In this document: in pieces, positions 48,736 through 61,192 of the stretch | Layout of the letters: each line of letters opens with the position of its first letter | How positions within the stretch are numbered: the first letter of the stretch is position 1 | Source of the DNA: Phycicoccus sonneratiae | GTDB lineage: Bacteria; Actinomycetota; Actinomycetes; Actinomycetales; Dermatophilaceae | Assembly (NCBI RefSeq): GCF_016887965.1 | Contig: NZ_JAFDVD010000009.1 | Span: 62,001-126,000, forward strand | Direction: 5' to 3' | DNA length: 64,000 nucleotides | Program-made: the position numbers and the translations under genes | The notes under the pieces: generated by a model | Told to the model about the DNA's origin: nothing | Databases searched by the model: none | Seen by the model: only the letters and a program-made list of their open reading frames with translations

Positions 48736-50791
48736 CCGGCTGCCCCACGGGCTCCAGCCCCCGCGCCGACCGGATGACGTCGACGAAGCGGGCCATGATC
48801 TCGGTGAGCCCGAAGTCCTTGGGCGTGAACACCTCCGCGACACCCAGCTCCTTGAGCCGGGCGGCGTCGGCCTCGGGGATGATCCCGCCGACGATCACCG
48901 GCACGTCGCCGGCGCCCGCCTCGCGCATCCGCGTCAGGACCTCGGGGACGAGCTCCATGTGCGAGCCGGAGAGGATCGAGAGCCCGACGAGGTGCACGTC
49001 CTCGGCGACGGCCGCCCCGACGATCTGCTCGGGGGTCAGCCGGATGCCCTGGTAGACGACCTCGAAGCCGGCGTCGCGGGCCCGCACGGCGACCTGCTCG
49101 GCCCCGTTGGAGTGCCCGTCGAGCCCCGGCTTGCCGACCAGCACCCGCAGCTTCTCGCCGAGGTCCTCCCCGGTGGAGCGCACGAGCTCGCGGACCCGCG
49201 TCAGCTCGGCCGTCCCCGCTCCCGCGCCGACCGACCCACTGACGCCCGTGGGCGCCCGGAACTCGCCGAAGACCTCGCGCAGGGCGCCGGCCCACTCCCC
49301 CGTCGTCAGGCCCGCCCGGGCGCACTCGAGCGTCGCCGGCACGAGGTTGGCGTCGGTGGCGGCGTCGGCCCGGAGCCGGTCGAGGGCGGCGGCGGCGCGC
49401 TCGCGACGCGCGGGGTCGGCGTCGCGCTCCTCGCGCCAGGCACGGACGGCCTCGGCGGCCGCGGCCTCGACCCCGTGGTCGACGCTCTGGATGGCCGTGG
49501 TCAGGTCGGCGGTCAGCGGGTTCGGCTCGGTGGACTCGAACCGGTTGACGCCGACGACGACCTCGTCCCCGGCCTCGATGCGGGCCCGCCGGCGCGCGTG
49601 CGACGCGACGAGCTCGGACTTCATGTAGCCGCCCTCGACCGCCGGCACGGCGCCGCCCATCTCCTCGATGCGCGCCATCTCCTCCTTCGCGCCGGCGACG
49701 AGCTCGGCGACCTTGGCCTCGACGACGACCGACCCCTCGAAGAGGTCGTCGTGCTCGAGCAGGTCGGACTCGTAGGCGAGCACCTGCTGGATCCTCAGCG
49801 ACCACTGCTGGTCCCACGGCCGGGGCAGGCCCAGCGCCTCGTTCCACGCCGGCAGCTGCACCGCGCGGGCCCGGGCGTCCTTGGAGAGGGTCACGGCGAG
49901 CATCTCGAGGACGATGCGCTGGACGTTGTTCTCCGGCTGGGCCTCGGTGAGCCCCAACGAGTTCACCTGCACGCCGTACCGGAATCGCCGGTGCTTCGGG
50001 TCCTCCACGCCGTAGCGCTCGCGCGTGACCTCGTCCCAGAGCCGGACGAAGGCGCGCATCTTGCACATCTCCTCGACGAACCGGACCCCGGCGTTGACGA
50101 AGAACGAGATGCGGGCCACGACGTCGCCGAAGCGCTCCTGCGGCACCTGACCGGAGTCGCGGACCGCGTCGAGGACGGCGATCGCCGTCGACATCGCGTA
50201 GGCGACCTCCTGCACCGGCGTCGCGCCGGCCTCCTGGAGGTGGTAGCTGCAGATGTTCGTCGGGTTCCAGCGCGGCATCTCCGAGACGGTGTACGCGATC
50301 ATGTCGGTGATCAGCCGCATCGACGGCGCCGGGGGGAACGCGTACGTCCCGCGCGACAGGTACTCCTTGATGATGTCGTTCTGCGTCGTGCCGGCCAGGG
50401 CCCGGACCGCCTCGGCGGGGTCCTCCCCCGCGGCCTCGGCCTGCTCCTCGGCCACGACCTGGTACAGCGCGAGCAGCCACATCGCGGTCGCGTTGATCGT
50501 CATCGAGGTGTTCATCGAGGAGAGCGGGATGCCGTCGAAGAGGGCGCGCATGTCGCCGACGTGGCTGATGGGCACGCCGACCTTGCCGACCTCGCCGCGG
50601 GCGAGCGGGTGGTCGGGGTCGTAGCCGGTCTGGGTCGGGAGGTCGAAGGCGACCGAGAGGCCGGTCTGCCCCTTGTCGAGGTTGCGCCGGTACAGCGCGT
50701 TGCTCGCCGCGGCGCTCGAGTGGCCGGCGTAGGTGCGCATCACCCAGGGGCGGTCGCGCTCGGGGCGGACGGCGTCGCTGCTCTCGGACAT
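48725..50791 (-). CDS. ecm: Ethylmalonyl-CoA mutase (MeaA-type)
   Basis: This 688-residue adenosylcobalamin mutase converts (2R)-ethylmalonyl-CoA to (2S)-methylsuccinyl-CoA. It begins RPWVMRTYAGHSSAAASNAL and has GQTGLSVAFDLPTQTGYDPD, the MeaA form rather than the longer methylmalonyl-CoA mutase. The cobalamin-binding end carries LDGHSNGAEQ (DxHxxG). It works with ccr, the epimerase, MeaB and the adenosyltransferase in the window. The ATG at 50791 is supported by TAGCGT 6 bases upstream, so the transcript is probably leaderless. A partial CRP-like site lies 47 bases upstream. Confidence 0.93.
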   Translation of the reverse strand: MSESSDAVRPERDRPWVMRTYAGHSSAAASNALYRRNLDKGQTGLSVAFDLPTQTGYDPDHPLARGEVGKVGVPISHVGDMRALFDGIPLSSMNTSMTINATAMWLLALYQVVAEEQAEAAGEDPAEAVRALAGTTQNDIIKEYLSRGTYAFPPAPSMRLITDMIAYTVSEMPRWNPTNICSYHLQEAGATPVQEVAYAMSTAIAVLDAVRDSGQVPQERFGDVVARISFFVNAGVRFVEEMCKMRAFVRLWDEVTRERYGVEDPKHRRFRYGVQVNSLGLTEAQPENNVQRIVLEMLAVTLSKDARARAVQLPAWNEALGLPRPWDQQWSLRIQQVLAYESDLLEHDDLFEGSVVVEAKVAELVAGAKEEMARIEEMGGAVPAVEGGYMKSELVASHARRRARIEAGDEVVVGVNRFESTEPNPLTADLTTAIQSVDHGVEAAAAEAVRAWREERDADPARRERAAAALDRLRADAATDANLVPATLECARAGLTTGEWAGALREVFGEFRAPTGVSGSVGAGAGTAELTRVRELVRSTGEDLGEKLRVLVGKPGLDGHSNGAEQVAVRARDAGFEVVYQGIRLTPEQIVGAAVAEDVHLVGLSILSGSHMELVPEVLTRMREAGAGDVPVIVGGIIPEADAARLKELGVAEVFTPKDFGLTEIMARFVDVIRSARGLEPVGQPVSG

Positions 50792-50797
50792 GCGGGA

Positions 50798-50803
50798 ACG
50801 CTA
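50798..50803 (-). promoter_or_regulatory. -10 hexamer TAGCGT for leaderless ecm
   Basis: On the minus strand TAGCGT lies 6 bases before the ecm ATG at 50791, with no Shine-Dalgarno sequence between. Confidence 0.55.
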
Positions 50804-50837
50804 ACCGCGGGCCCGGGGGGCGGGTAGGTGCCCGCGC

Positions 50838-50853
50838 GGTGAGAGTGCCCACA
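50838..50853. promoter_or_regulatory. Degenerate CRP-like site before ecm
   Basis: GGTGA and CCACA are separated by 6 bases, matching 8 of 10 consensus positions of TGTGA-N6-TCACA. The centre is about 54 bases upstream of the predicted leaderless start. A chance match of this quality is not rare. Confidence 0.3.
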
Positions 50854-50885
50854 CGTGAGGCGCGCCACGCCGCGGGGCGCACCGG

Positions 50886-51260
50886 TCAGGAGACGCCGGC
50901 GAGGACCCCCTCGTCGCCCGGCTCGCGGCGGGGTGCGGCTGCGGTGAGGAGCCCGTGCATGCGGGCGCGGATCAGGAGGCGCCGGGTGCGGGCGTCGGCG
51001 GCGACGACGTGCACGGCCCGGCCGTGGCGGTGGGCCCGACGGCGCAGCTCGACGACGAGCCCGAGGCCGCTGGCGTCACCGATCTCGACGCCCTCGAGGT
51101 CGAGGAGCAGCGGGGTGGTGCCGTCGGCGACGACCCGGTGGAGGGTCAGCCGCAGGTCGGCGACGGAGCGGGCGTCGAGCCGGCCAGCCAGGGTGAGGAG
51201 CACCCCGGACTCGTGGTCGTGCTCGGTCAGCGTGACGATGGGTGCCCCCCGGTCGGTCAC
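50886..51260 (-). CDS. STAS-domain anti-sigma antagonist-like protein
   Basis: This 124-residue protein is a STAS domain: LTLAGRLDARSVADLRLTL, then LLLDLEGVEIGDASGLGLV with the usual phosphorylatable serine S64. It probably binds a kinase-type anti-sigma factor or reports stress; the partner is not in the window. The GTG at 51260 follows GAGGGGAA. It is divergent from the adenosyltransferase gene. Confidence 0.82.
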   Translation of the reverse strand: MTDRGAPIVTLTEHDHESGVLLTLAGRLDARSVADLRLTLHRVVADGTTPLLLDLEGVEIGDASGLGLVVELRRRAHRHGRAVHVVAADARTRRLLIRARMHGLLTAAAPRREPGDEGVLAGVS

Positions 51261-51303
51261 GTCGTTCCCCTCTCCACGGCAGCGTGTGACCCTATGGACG
51301 CAC

Positions 51304-51315
51304 GAGGGGCCCCTC
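51304..51315. promoter_or_regulatory. 12-bp perfect palindrome GAGGGGCCCCTC
   Basis: This self-complementary 12-mer lies in the 152-base gap between the divergent STAS and adenosyltransferase genes, 44 bases from the STAS start. It may be an operator; the binding protein is unknown. Confidence 0.35.
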
Positions 51316-51412
51316 CTGATACGCAGGCCACGGTAAAGGTTCGGCAAATTCCGGACAGTGGCCGCTTCCGGCCAGCGCGCCGGCCGGGACGGACGTCTGA
51401 CAGGCTGGCGCC

Positions 51413-52033
51413 ATGGTGAACCTCACCCGCATCTACACGCGGACCGGTGACGACGGCTCGACGGCGCTCGGCGACCTCAGCCGCACCCGCAAGACCGACC
51501 GGCGGCTCGCGGCCTACGCCGACGTCAACGAGGCCAACGCGGTCCTCGGGGTCGCGCTCGCCTCGGGGGGGCTCCCCGAGGAGGTGCGCGCGGTGCTGCT
51601 CCGGGTGCAGAACGACCTCTTCGACGTCGGGGCCGACCTGTGCACCCCGCTGCAGGAGACCTACGAGTACCCGCCACTGCGGGTCAAGGACGAGTGGGTC
51701 GCCGAGCTCGAGGCGGACTGCGACCGCTGGCTCGCGCCGCTCGAGAAGCTGCGCTCGTTCATCCTCCCCGGCGGCACCGCCGGCGCCGCGCTGCTCCACC
51801 AGGCGCTCACCGTGGTGCGGCGGGCCGAGCGCTCGACCTGGGCGGCCATCGAGGAGTACGGCACCGAGGCGGGGTCCGAGCGCGGCCACGGCGGGGTCAA
51901 CCCGACGACCGCGCAGTACCTCAACCGGCTCTCGGACCTGCTCTTCGTCCTGGCCCGCACGGCCAACGTCGACGCCGGCGGCGACGTCCTCTGGCAGCCC
52001 GGCGGCGGCCGCGAGGCGGCTCCCGAGCGCTAG
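51413..52033 (+). CDS. PduO-type ATP:cob(I)alamin adenosyltransferase
   Basis: This 206-residue enzyme makes adenosylcobalamin from ATP and cob(I)alamin. The ATP-binding N-terminus YTRTGDDGSTALGDLSRTRK, then DVNEANAVLGVA, and the C-terminal NRLSDLLFVLAR are the family marks. It can supply the cofactor of ecm, which lies less than 1 kb away. The ATG at 51413 follows a CAGGCT hexamer by 6 bases, a weaker form of the leaderless signal seen elsewhere in the window. Confidence 0.92.
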   Translation: MVNLTRIYTRTGDDGSTALGDLSRTRKTDRRLAAYADVNEANAVLGVALASGGLPEEVRAVLLRVQNDLFDVGADLCTPLQETYEYPPLRVKDEWVAELEADCDRWLAPLEKLRSFILPGGTAGAALLHQALTVVRRAERSTWAAIEEYGTEAGSERGHGGVNPTTAQYLNRLSDLLFVLARTANVDAGGDVLWQPGGGREAAPER

Positions 52034-52049
52034 GCGACACCCTCCCGCA

Positions 52050-52793
52050 TCAGCCCCGCAAGATGGCCCATGCTGCATGGCCCCGCTCACGGCGCTCCCC
52101 GCCGAGCGCAACCCATGCACGGTGGCCGTGGTCGTCGAGGGTGGCCGCACCACGGAGCCGCTGGCGGTCCTTGGCGGTGCAGCGGGCACGAAGGGCGAAC
52201 GGGTCGTCGACCTCGGCCAGGAGTGCGGCGACATCAGCGAGGTGCCGTTCGGGCTTGGCGAGGGCGCAGGCCGCTGCCTTGCCCACGATGGCCGCGTAGA
52301 GGGATGGCCGCCAGATGGTCCCGGATCGTTCCTCGTGCACGACGTGAACCGGTTCTCGCTCGGCCAGCAGGAGCGATCCGGCGGGGATCTCGATGGTCCG
52401 GCCAGGTGGCGAGGTGGTCAGATCCGCTCGCACGCCGAGGCCGTCCGGGGCCAGCAGGTCGATCACGACCGGGCCCCCTTCCGGCCGAGGGACGGCGAAT
52501 CGGTGCGCCAGCCCGTCGGCGCTCGCATCGACTGCGTAGCCCCTGCTCTCAAGGTGCGCAGCGAAGATCCGCAAGGCTCCCCGGTGGTGACGTACGTCGG
52601 CTACGAGGTCACCGTCTTGCGTGACCCGCACTGGCGGAGCTCCGCGTTCGACGAGATGAAGCCAGACCTTCTGCCCGCCGACGACACACCACGGCACGTC
52701 GACGGACCGGCCGAGCTCGATGAGGTCGTGCCACAGCGTCCGAGATGGGCCCGCGAGCGGAGGAAGTCGAACCTGCGCCTCGGAACCCGTCAT
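52050..52793 (-). CDS. AbiEii-like nucleotidyltransferase (toxin candidate)
   Basis: This 247-residue protein has a minimal nucleotidyltransferase core: WCVVGGQKVWLHLVERG with the GG turn, then VTQDGDLVADV with the paired acidic residues. AbiEii and MenT toxins share this pattern. The ATG at 52793 overlaps the stop of the helix-turn-helix gene as ATGA and has AGGA 6 bases upstream; an ATG 6 bases earlier is possible. Coupling to a DNA-binding partner suggests a toxin-antitoxin pair. Toxicity is inferred. Confidence 0.72.
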   Translation of the reverse strand: MTGSEAQVRLPPLAGPSRTLWHDLIELGRSVDVPWCVVGGQKVWLHLVERGAPPVRVTQDGDLVADVRHHRGALRIFAAHLESRGYAVDASADGLAHRFAVPRPEGGPVVIDLLAPDGLGVRADLTTSPPGRTIEIPAGSLLLAEREPVHVVHEERSGTIWRPSLYAAIVGKAAACALAKPERHLADVAALLAEVDDPFALRARCTAKDRQRLRGAATLDDHGHRAWVALGGERRERGHAAWAILRG

Positions 52794-53476
52794 CGCCATC
52801 CTAGGTCGCGCGCCAGGGACCTCAGAGCACTCATGCCCGCCTCGACCGCCCGCGGGTCGCCCGACTCCAGCAGGTTCGCGGCCAGTGCCGCCAGCCCCAC
52901 CTGACCGTCGGCGAACGGCCACACGACGCGTGGGAGGCGGACCACGAGGTTCGGCTCCCTGACACCGCTGCGAATCTGAAGTCGTGAGGAGAGGTCAGGC
53001 CAGTCCTCGGCCGGAACGTAGAACTCTGGCAGGGCCGCGCCGTGCACCAAGTCGACACCACGCTCGACAGCGGCGGCTTCGCCGGCCACCAGGGACGCCT
53101 GACGAAGGCGCTCGAGAGCTGCGGGGTGCGCCCAACACAGCCGGTTGTCCTGGCGTCGAAGGAGCGCCGCTCTCAGTCGGTCTGGGGACGACGGGCCGAG
53201 TGCGCGGCCCAGCGAGCGCACCTGGGAGCGGGCAGAAGGCGACAACCACGGCGCCTCGCCCCCGGACAGGAGGTCCAGCAGACCCCACGCCCGAGCGGCT
53301 GCGAGCGGCCGACCTCGCACGGAGTCCTGAGATGAGAGGCGAGCCACGTCCTCTTCCGCGATCAGCCACGAGCGGCCCACCCGCTGAGCGCGAAGCCTTC
53401 CGTCACGGACCAAGGCGCGCACGCGCCACTCCCCAACGCCGAGTCGGGCTGATGCTTCACGTACTGACAGGTCCAC
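52790..53476 (-). CDS. Helix-turn-helix protein (antitoxin candidate)
   Basis: This 228-residue protein starts with an excisionase/MerR-type DNA-binding domain (LSVREASARLGVGEWRVRAL followed by GRLRAQRVGRSWLI). The remaining 160 residues are helical and show no recognised domain. The upstream region is AT-rich and holds a 10-bp palindrome, as expected for an autoregulated antitoxin. The gene precedes and overlaps the nucleotidyltransferase gene. The GTG at 53476 is the first start of the conserved domain. Confidence 0.72.
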   Translation of the reverse strand: MDLSVREASARLGVGEWRVRALVRDGRLRAQRVGRSWLIAEEDVARLSSQDSVRGRPLAAARAWGLLDLLSGGEAPWLSPSARSQVRSLGRALGPSSPDRLRAALLRRQDNRLCWAHPAALERLRQASLVAGEAAAVERGVDLVHGAALPEFYVPAEDWPDLSSRLQIRSGVREPNLVVRLPRVVWPFADGQVGLAALAANLLESGDPRAVEAGMSALRSLARDLGWR

Positions 53477-53492
53477 TCACACAGTGTTTCGT

Positions 53493-53517
53493 AAATTGCA
53501 CCGATATCGGAGTATTT
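53493..53517. promoter_or_regulatory. CCGATATCGG palindrome in an AT-rich promoter
   Basis: The perfect palindrome CCGATATCGG at 53501-53510 is flanked by AAAT on one side and ATTT on the other, giving an extended imperfect dyad 17 to 41 bases before the helix-turn-helix gene start. The base composition is far lower in GC than the surroundings. This is a good candidate operator for autoregulation. Confidence 0.55.
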
Positions 53518-53539
53518 GTCGAAACTCCCAGCGGACCGT

Positions 53540-54028
53540 TCAGGCGACGTTGACGTTGTAGCCGGGCGGGCTGGACTCCAGCCAGGCCCGCACGGCGGTG
53601 TAGGCAGCGGGCACGAAGGCGAACTCGCAGGTACGCCCCGCGGCGCTGCCGGAGACCGAGATCGGTTCCGCGAGACCGGGGATGACGTCGGACGTCGGCT
53701 GGGGTGACCCCAGCTGCACCTCGCCGCGCAGCCACGAGACCTCGGGGCGCAGCGACGGCCCGACGATGCTGAACCACTCGAACCGCTCGGCGCCCAACCG
53801 GGCCAGCCCGAGCCGCCAGCGCGCACCCGGCTGGTCGCGCAGCGCGCAGAGCATCACCGGTCGGCCGTCGCCGGAGATGAAGCGTCGGGGGGCCCCCCCC
53901 CCCCGGGGGGCGCCCCCCCCCCCCGGCCCCCCCCCCGGGGGCGCCCGCGCCCACACGAAGGTGAGCGCGCCGACGACGACGAGGACGAGCAGGGCGAGCG
54001 CGAGCTCCGAAACGACGAGTGCGTCCAT
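53540..54028 (-). CDS. DUF2550 protein with a homopolymer insert
   Basis: This 162-residue protein is the DUF2550 membrane-anchored protein that usually follows atpC in actinobacteria. It starts with a transmembrane helix (LALALLVLVVVGALTFVWAR) and continues with RPVMLCALRDQPGARWRLGL. Between WAR and RRFISGDG lies a glycine/proline-rich stretch of about 18 residues encoded by runs of G and C at 53887-53941, which the family does not normally have. The frame is kept. The function of the family is unknown. Confidence 0.78.
   Translation of the reverse strand: MDALVVSELALALLVLVVVGALTFVWARAPPGGGPGGGGAPRGGGAPRRFISGDGRPVMLCALRDQPGARWRLGLARLGAERFEWFSIVGPSLRPEVSWLRGEVQLGSPQPTSDVIPGLAEPISVSGSAAGRTCEFAFVPAAYTAVRAWLESSPPGYNVNVA
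53887..53941. repeat. G/C homopolymer tract inside the DUF2550 gene
   Basis: The 55 bases read as G6, C12, G6, CG, C12, G2, C10, G5. Such runs occur nowhere else in the window. They can fold on themselves and are hard to sequence, so the exact length may be wrong. Confidence 0.9.
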
Positions 54029-54050
54029 CCGGTGCCCGCCCGCCCCGCCG

Positions 54051-54313
54051 TCAGGAACCCATGCCGGAGGCGTCCACCGACTCGGCGACGATGGTCACCC
54101 GGTCGTGGTCGACCGAGAGGAAGCCGCCGTCGACCGTCGCCGACTTCCAGCCCCCGGCGTTGATGCGGACCTCGCCCTCGGCGAGGACGCAGAGCATCGG
54201 CTGGTGGCCGGGCAGCACGCCGAGGTCGCCCTCGATCGAGCGGGCGCTGACCTGGCTGGCCTCGCCCTCCCAGACCTTGCGGTCCGCGGCGACGAGCTCG
54301 ACCTGGAGCGCCA

Positions 54314-54314
<1 letters not shown>
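54051..54314 (-). CDS. atpC: ATP synthase epsilon subunit
   Basis: This 87-residue protein is the F1 epsilon subunit, with VELVAADRKVWEGEASQV and GDLGVLPGHQPML. It links the central stalk to the c-ring and can inhibit hydrolysis. It is short and seems to lack most of the C-terminal helical domain, as in mycobacterial-type enzymes where that part is reduced. The ATG overlaps the atpD stop by one base (TGATG). Confidence 0.92.
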
Positions 54315-56679
<2,365 letters not shown>

Positions 56680-56718
56680 GTCATCCCGCCTTTCGTGGTG
56701 TCTCGGTGGACCGTGCGC

Positions 56719-58359
56719 TCAGCGCTTCTGCCGGACGATCTGCTCCTGGTCGGAGTCCATCGCCTCGCTGCCGTCCTCGCCCTGGTCGTTGACCGGGACC
56801 GACTCCGACCCGGACGCGTCGAAGAGCTTGGCCTTGAAGGACTCGACCTCGGCCTCGAGCGCCTGCTCGGTGCTCTCCTCGAACTTGCCGGTCTCCCGGA
56901 TCGCCGAGAGGAGGTCGGCCTTGGTGCGGCGCAGGTGGTCGAGGAACTCGGCCTCGAAGCGGCGGACGTCCTCGACGGCGACGCTGTCGAGCTTGCCGGT
57001 GGTCCCCATCCAGATGGAGACGACCTGCTCCTCGACCGGCACCGGCGCGGCCTGCGGCTGCTTGAGCAGCTCGACGAGGCGGGCGCCCTTGGCGAGCTGG
57101 GCCCGCGAGGCCGGGTCGAGGTCGGAGGCGAACATCGCGAAGGCCTCGAGGGCGCGGTACTGCGCGAGGTCGAGCTTGAGGCGGCCGGAGACCGACTTCA
57201 TCGCCTTGATCTGCGCGGCACCACCGACACGCGACACCGAGACACCCACGTCGATCGCCGGGCGGACGTTGGCGTTGAACAGGTCGGCCTGGAGGTAGAT
57301 CTGGCCGTCGGTGATGGAGATGACGTTGGTCGGGATGTACGCCGAGACGTCACCGGCCTTGGTCTCGATGATCGGCAGGCCGGTCATCGAGCCCGCGCCG
57401 AGGTCGTCGGAGAGCTTGGCGCAGCGCTCGAGCAGCCGGCTGTGCAGGTAGAAGACGTCGCCCGGGTAGGCCTCGCGGCCCGGCGGGCGGCGCAGGAGGA
57501 GGGAGACGGCGCGGTAGGCCTCGGCCTGCTTGGACAGGTCGTCGAAGACGATGAGGACGTGCTTGCCCTGGTACATCCAGTGCTGGCCGATGGCCGAGCC
57601 GGTGTAGGGGGCGAGGTACTTGAAGCCCGCGGAGTCGGAGGCGGGGGCCGCGACGATGGTCGTGTACTCCATCGCGCCGGCCTCCTCGAGGGTGCCGCGG
57701 ACCGACGCGATGGTCGAGCCCTTCTGGCCGATGGCGACGTAGATGCAGCGGACCTGCTTCTCCGGGTCGCCGGTCTCCCAGAACTCCTTCTGGTTGATGA
57801 TCGTGTCGACCGCGACCGTGGTCTTGCCGGTCTGGCGGTCGCCGATGATCAGCTGGCGCTGGCCGCGGCCGATCGGGGTCATCGCGTCGACCGACTTCAG
57901 GCCGGTCTGCAGCGGCTGGTGCACCGACTTGCGCTGGACGACCGTGGGGGCCTGCAGCTCGAGGGCGCGGCGCTCGTCGGAGGCGATGTCGCCGAGGCCG
58001 TCGATCGGGGTACCCAGCGGGTCGACGACGCGACCGAGGAAGGCGTCGCCGACGGGGACCGAGAGGACCTCGCCGGTGCGCTTGACCTCCTGGCCCTCCT
58101 CGATGTTGCTGAAGTCACCGAGGATGACGACGCCGATCTCGTGGACGTCGAGGTTGAGCGCGAGGCCCAGCGTGCCGTCCTCGAACTGGAGCAGCTCGTT
58201 GGTCATCGCCGAGGGCAGGCCCTCGACGTGCGCGATGCCGTCACCGGCGTCGGTGACGCGGCCGACCTCCTCGCGCGAGGCGGTGCCCGGCTCGTAGGAG
58301 CGCACGTAGCTGTCCAGCGCGTCCCGGATCTCGTCCGGGCGGATCGAGAGCTCCGTCAT
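56719..58359 (-). CDS. atpA: ATP synthase alpha subunit
   Basis: This 546-residue regulatory F1 subunit has Walker [14 protein letters not shown] and the [12 protein letters not shown] and RVSRVGG-type ([14 protein letters not shown]) motifs. An acidic C-terminal extension of about 35 residues is seen, as in mycobacteria, where such an extension suppresses ATP hydrolysis; that role here is inferred. A GC hairpin lies 23 bases upstream of the ATG in the 105-base gap after atpH. Confidence 0.96.
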   Translation of the reverse strand: MTELSIRPDEIRDALDSYVRSYEPGTASREEVGRVTDAGDGIAHVEGLPSAMTNELLQFEDGTLGLALNLDVHEIGVVILGDFSNIEEGQEVKRTGEVLSVPVGDAFLGRVVDPLGTPIDGLGDIASDERRALELQAPTVVQRKSVHQPLQTGLKSVDAMTPIGRGQRQLIIGDRQTGKTTVAVDTIINQKEFWETGDPEKQVRCIYVAIGQKGSTIASVRGTLEEAGAMEYTTIVAAPASDSAGFKYLAPYTGSAIGQHWMYQGKHVLIVFDDLSKQAEAYRAVSLLLRRPPGREAYPGDVFYLHSRLLERCAKLSDDLGAGSMTGLPIIETKAGDVSAYIPTNVISITDGQIYLQADLFNANVRPAIDVGVSVSRVGGAAQIKAMKSVSGRLKLDLAQYRALEAFAMFASDLDPASRAQLAKGARLVELLKQPQAAPVPVEEQVVSIWMGTTGKLDSVAVEDVRRFEAEFLDHLRRTKADLLSAIRETGKFEESTEQALEAEVESFKAKLFDASGSESVPVNDQGEDGSEAMDSDQEQIVRQKR

Positions 58360-58381
58360 GGGTGATCTTCTCCTCGGTCAC

Positions 58382-58399
58382 CGGCCCCCGGTGGGGCCG
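58382..58399 (-). promoter_or_regulatory. GC hairpin in the atpA leader
   Basis: Seven perfect G-C pairs (58382-58388 with 58393-58399) close a 4-base loop, 22 bases upstream of the atpA ATG and just before its GGAGAAG site. The 105-base gap between atpH and atpA also carries C/A-rich ACACAAC repeats. It may tune translation or protect processed mRNA. Confidence 0.4.
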
Positions 58400-58464
58400 A
58401 AGTTCTGGTGGGTGGTGCCTGTGCTGTTGTGTGTTGCGAGCCGGTTGTGTGCCGCGAGGCGGCT

Positions 58465-59279
58465 TCAGCCCCCGGTGACGTGCCGGCGCGCCTCGTCGAG
58501 GCGGCGCAGCACGGTGCCGTCGACGACCTCGTCGCCGACCTGGACCCGGATGCCACCCATGACGGCCGGGTCGCGGACGACCTGGAGGGCCACGGGCTTG
58601 CCGTAGTGCGTCTCGAGCGCGCTGCGCAGGCGGGCCTGCTGCTGCTCGGTGAGGTCGCCCGCCGCCGTGACGAGCGCGGTGAGCTCGTCGCGACGCTGCG
58701 CGGCGAGGTGGAGGTAGGACTCCATGACCCGGTCGAGCCGGCGCCCGCGCGGGACCCGCACGGCCTGCTCGACGAGTCGGACCGTCTCGGCCGCGGCCTT
58801 GCCGTCGAGCAGCGTGTGCACGAGCCCGGCCTTGCCGGCGGCGTCGGTGTTGCGGCTCGAGAGCGTGTCGCGCAGACCGGGGTCGGCGGCGACGATGCGC
58901 TCGAAGCGGAACAGCTCGTCCTCGACCCGGTCGATGCGACCGCCCGACTCGGCGCCCGCGAGGAGCGACTGGACGGCGAGGCTCTCGAGGGTGTCCCCGA
59001 GGTCGCGCTCGGCCGCCCAGCGCTGGCCGGCGACGGTCTCGACGAGGCCGGTGGTGGCCTCGCCGACCTTGCCGCCGAACAGCGAGCGGGCCAGGCCGGC
59101 CTTGTCGGCCGACTCGCGCGAGGGGTCCGCGAGGGCCCGGCGCAGCGAGGCGGTGCCCTCGACGACGCCGGTCACCGCGAAGAGCTCCTCGGCGAGCGTC
59201 GAGGCGTCCGCGCCGCCCCGGAGGGCCGTGTCGAGCGCCTCCTGGGAGGTGCGGGCCGCACCGCGGGACGAGCCACGCA

Positions 59280-59280
<1 letters not shown>
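58465..59280 (-). CDS. atpH: ATP synthase delta subunit
   Basis: This 271-residue peripheral-stalk subunit has the OSCP-type fold. The N-terminal helical half includes EELFAVTGVVEGTASLRRAL and the C-terminal half LETHYGKPVALQVVRDPAVMGGIRVQVGD. It is not fused to a b-type subunit, unlike in mycobacteria. Its ATG overlaps the atpF stop by one base. Confidence 0.93.
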
Positions 59281-59873
<593 letters not shown>

Positions 59874-59920
59874 TTATCTCGTCGGAACAGGGTCGAGCAG
59901 ATGGTCGGTGGACCGGTGCG

Positions 59921-61069
<1,149 letters not shown>

Positions 61070-61073
<4 letters not shown>

Positions 61074-61192
61074 ACCTTCTCCTCGGGGATGTCTCGGGCG
61101 CCGACGACGGGCTCCCGGGTGGACTGGACGTACGCTACCCGACCCCCGGAGGTGGTCGCGACGGCGGGACCCTCGGTCCTGGACGGGCTCAT
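61070..61192 (-). CDS. Small 40-residue protein coupled to atpI and atpB
   Basis: This 40-residue ORF lies between the AtpI-like gene and atpB. Its ATG overlaps the AtpI-like stop as ATGA and its TGA overlaps the atpB GTG as GTGA, so ribosomes can pass through all three. GGAG lies 8 bases before the ATG. The peptide (starting MSPSRTEGPAVATTSGG and ending GARDIPEEKV) is hydrophilic with no membrane helix or recognised motif. It may be a real protein, or its translation may only serve to couple the flanking genes. Confidence 0.55.

Noticed and set aside
48725-50791. Methylmalonyl-CoA mutase
   Set aside because: The N-terminal sequence and 688-residue length fit the MeaA/ethylmalonyl-CoA mutase group, and ccr is present; no small mutase subunit is nearby.
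53540-54028. DUF2550 as a frameshifted pseudogene
   Set aside because: The homopolymer block keeps the reading frame and both flanks match the family, so the gene is called intact with a doubtful insert.
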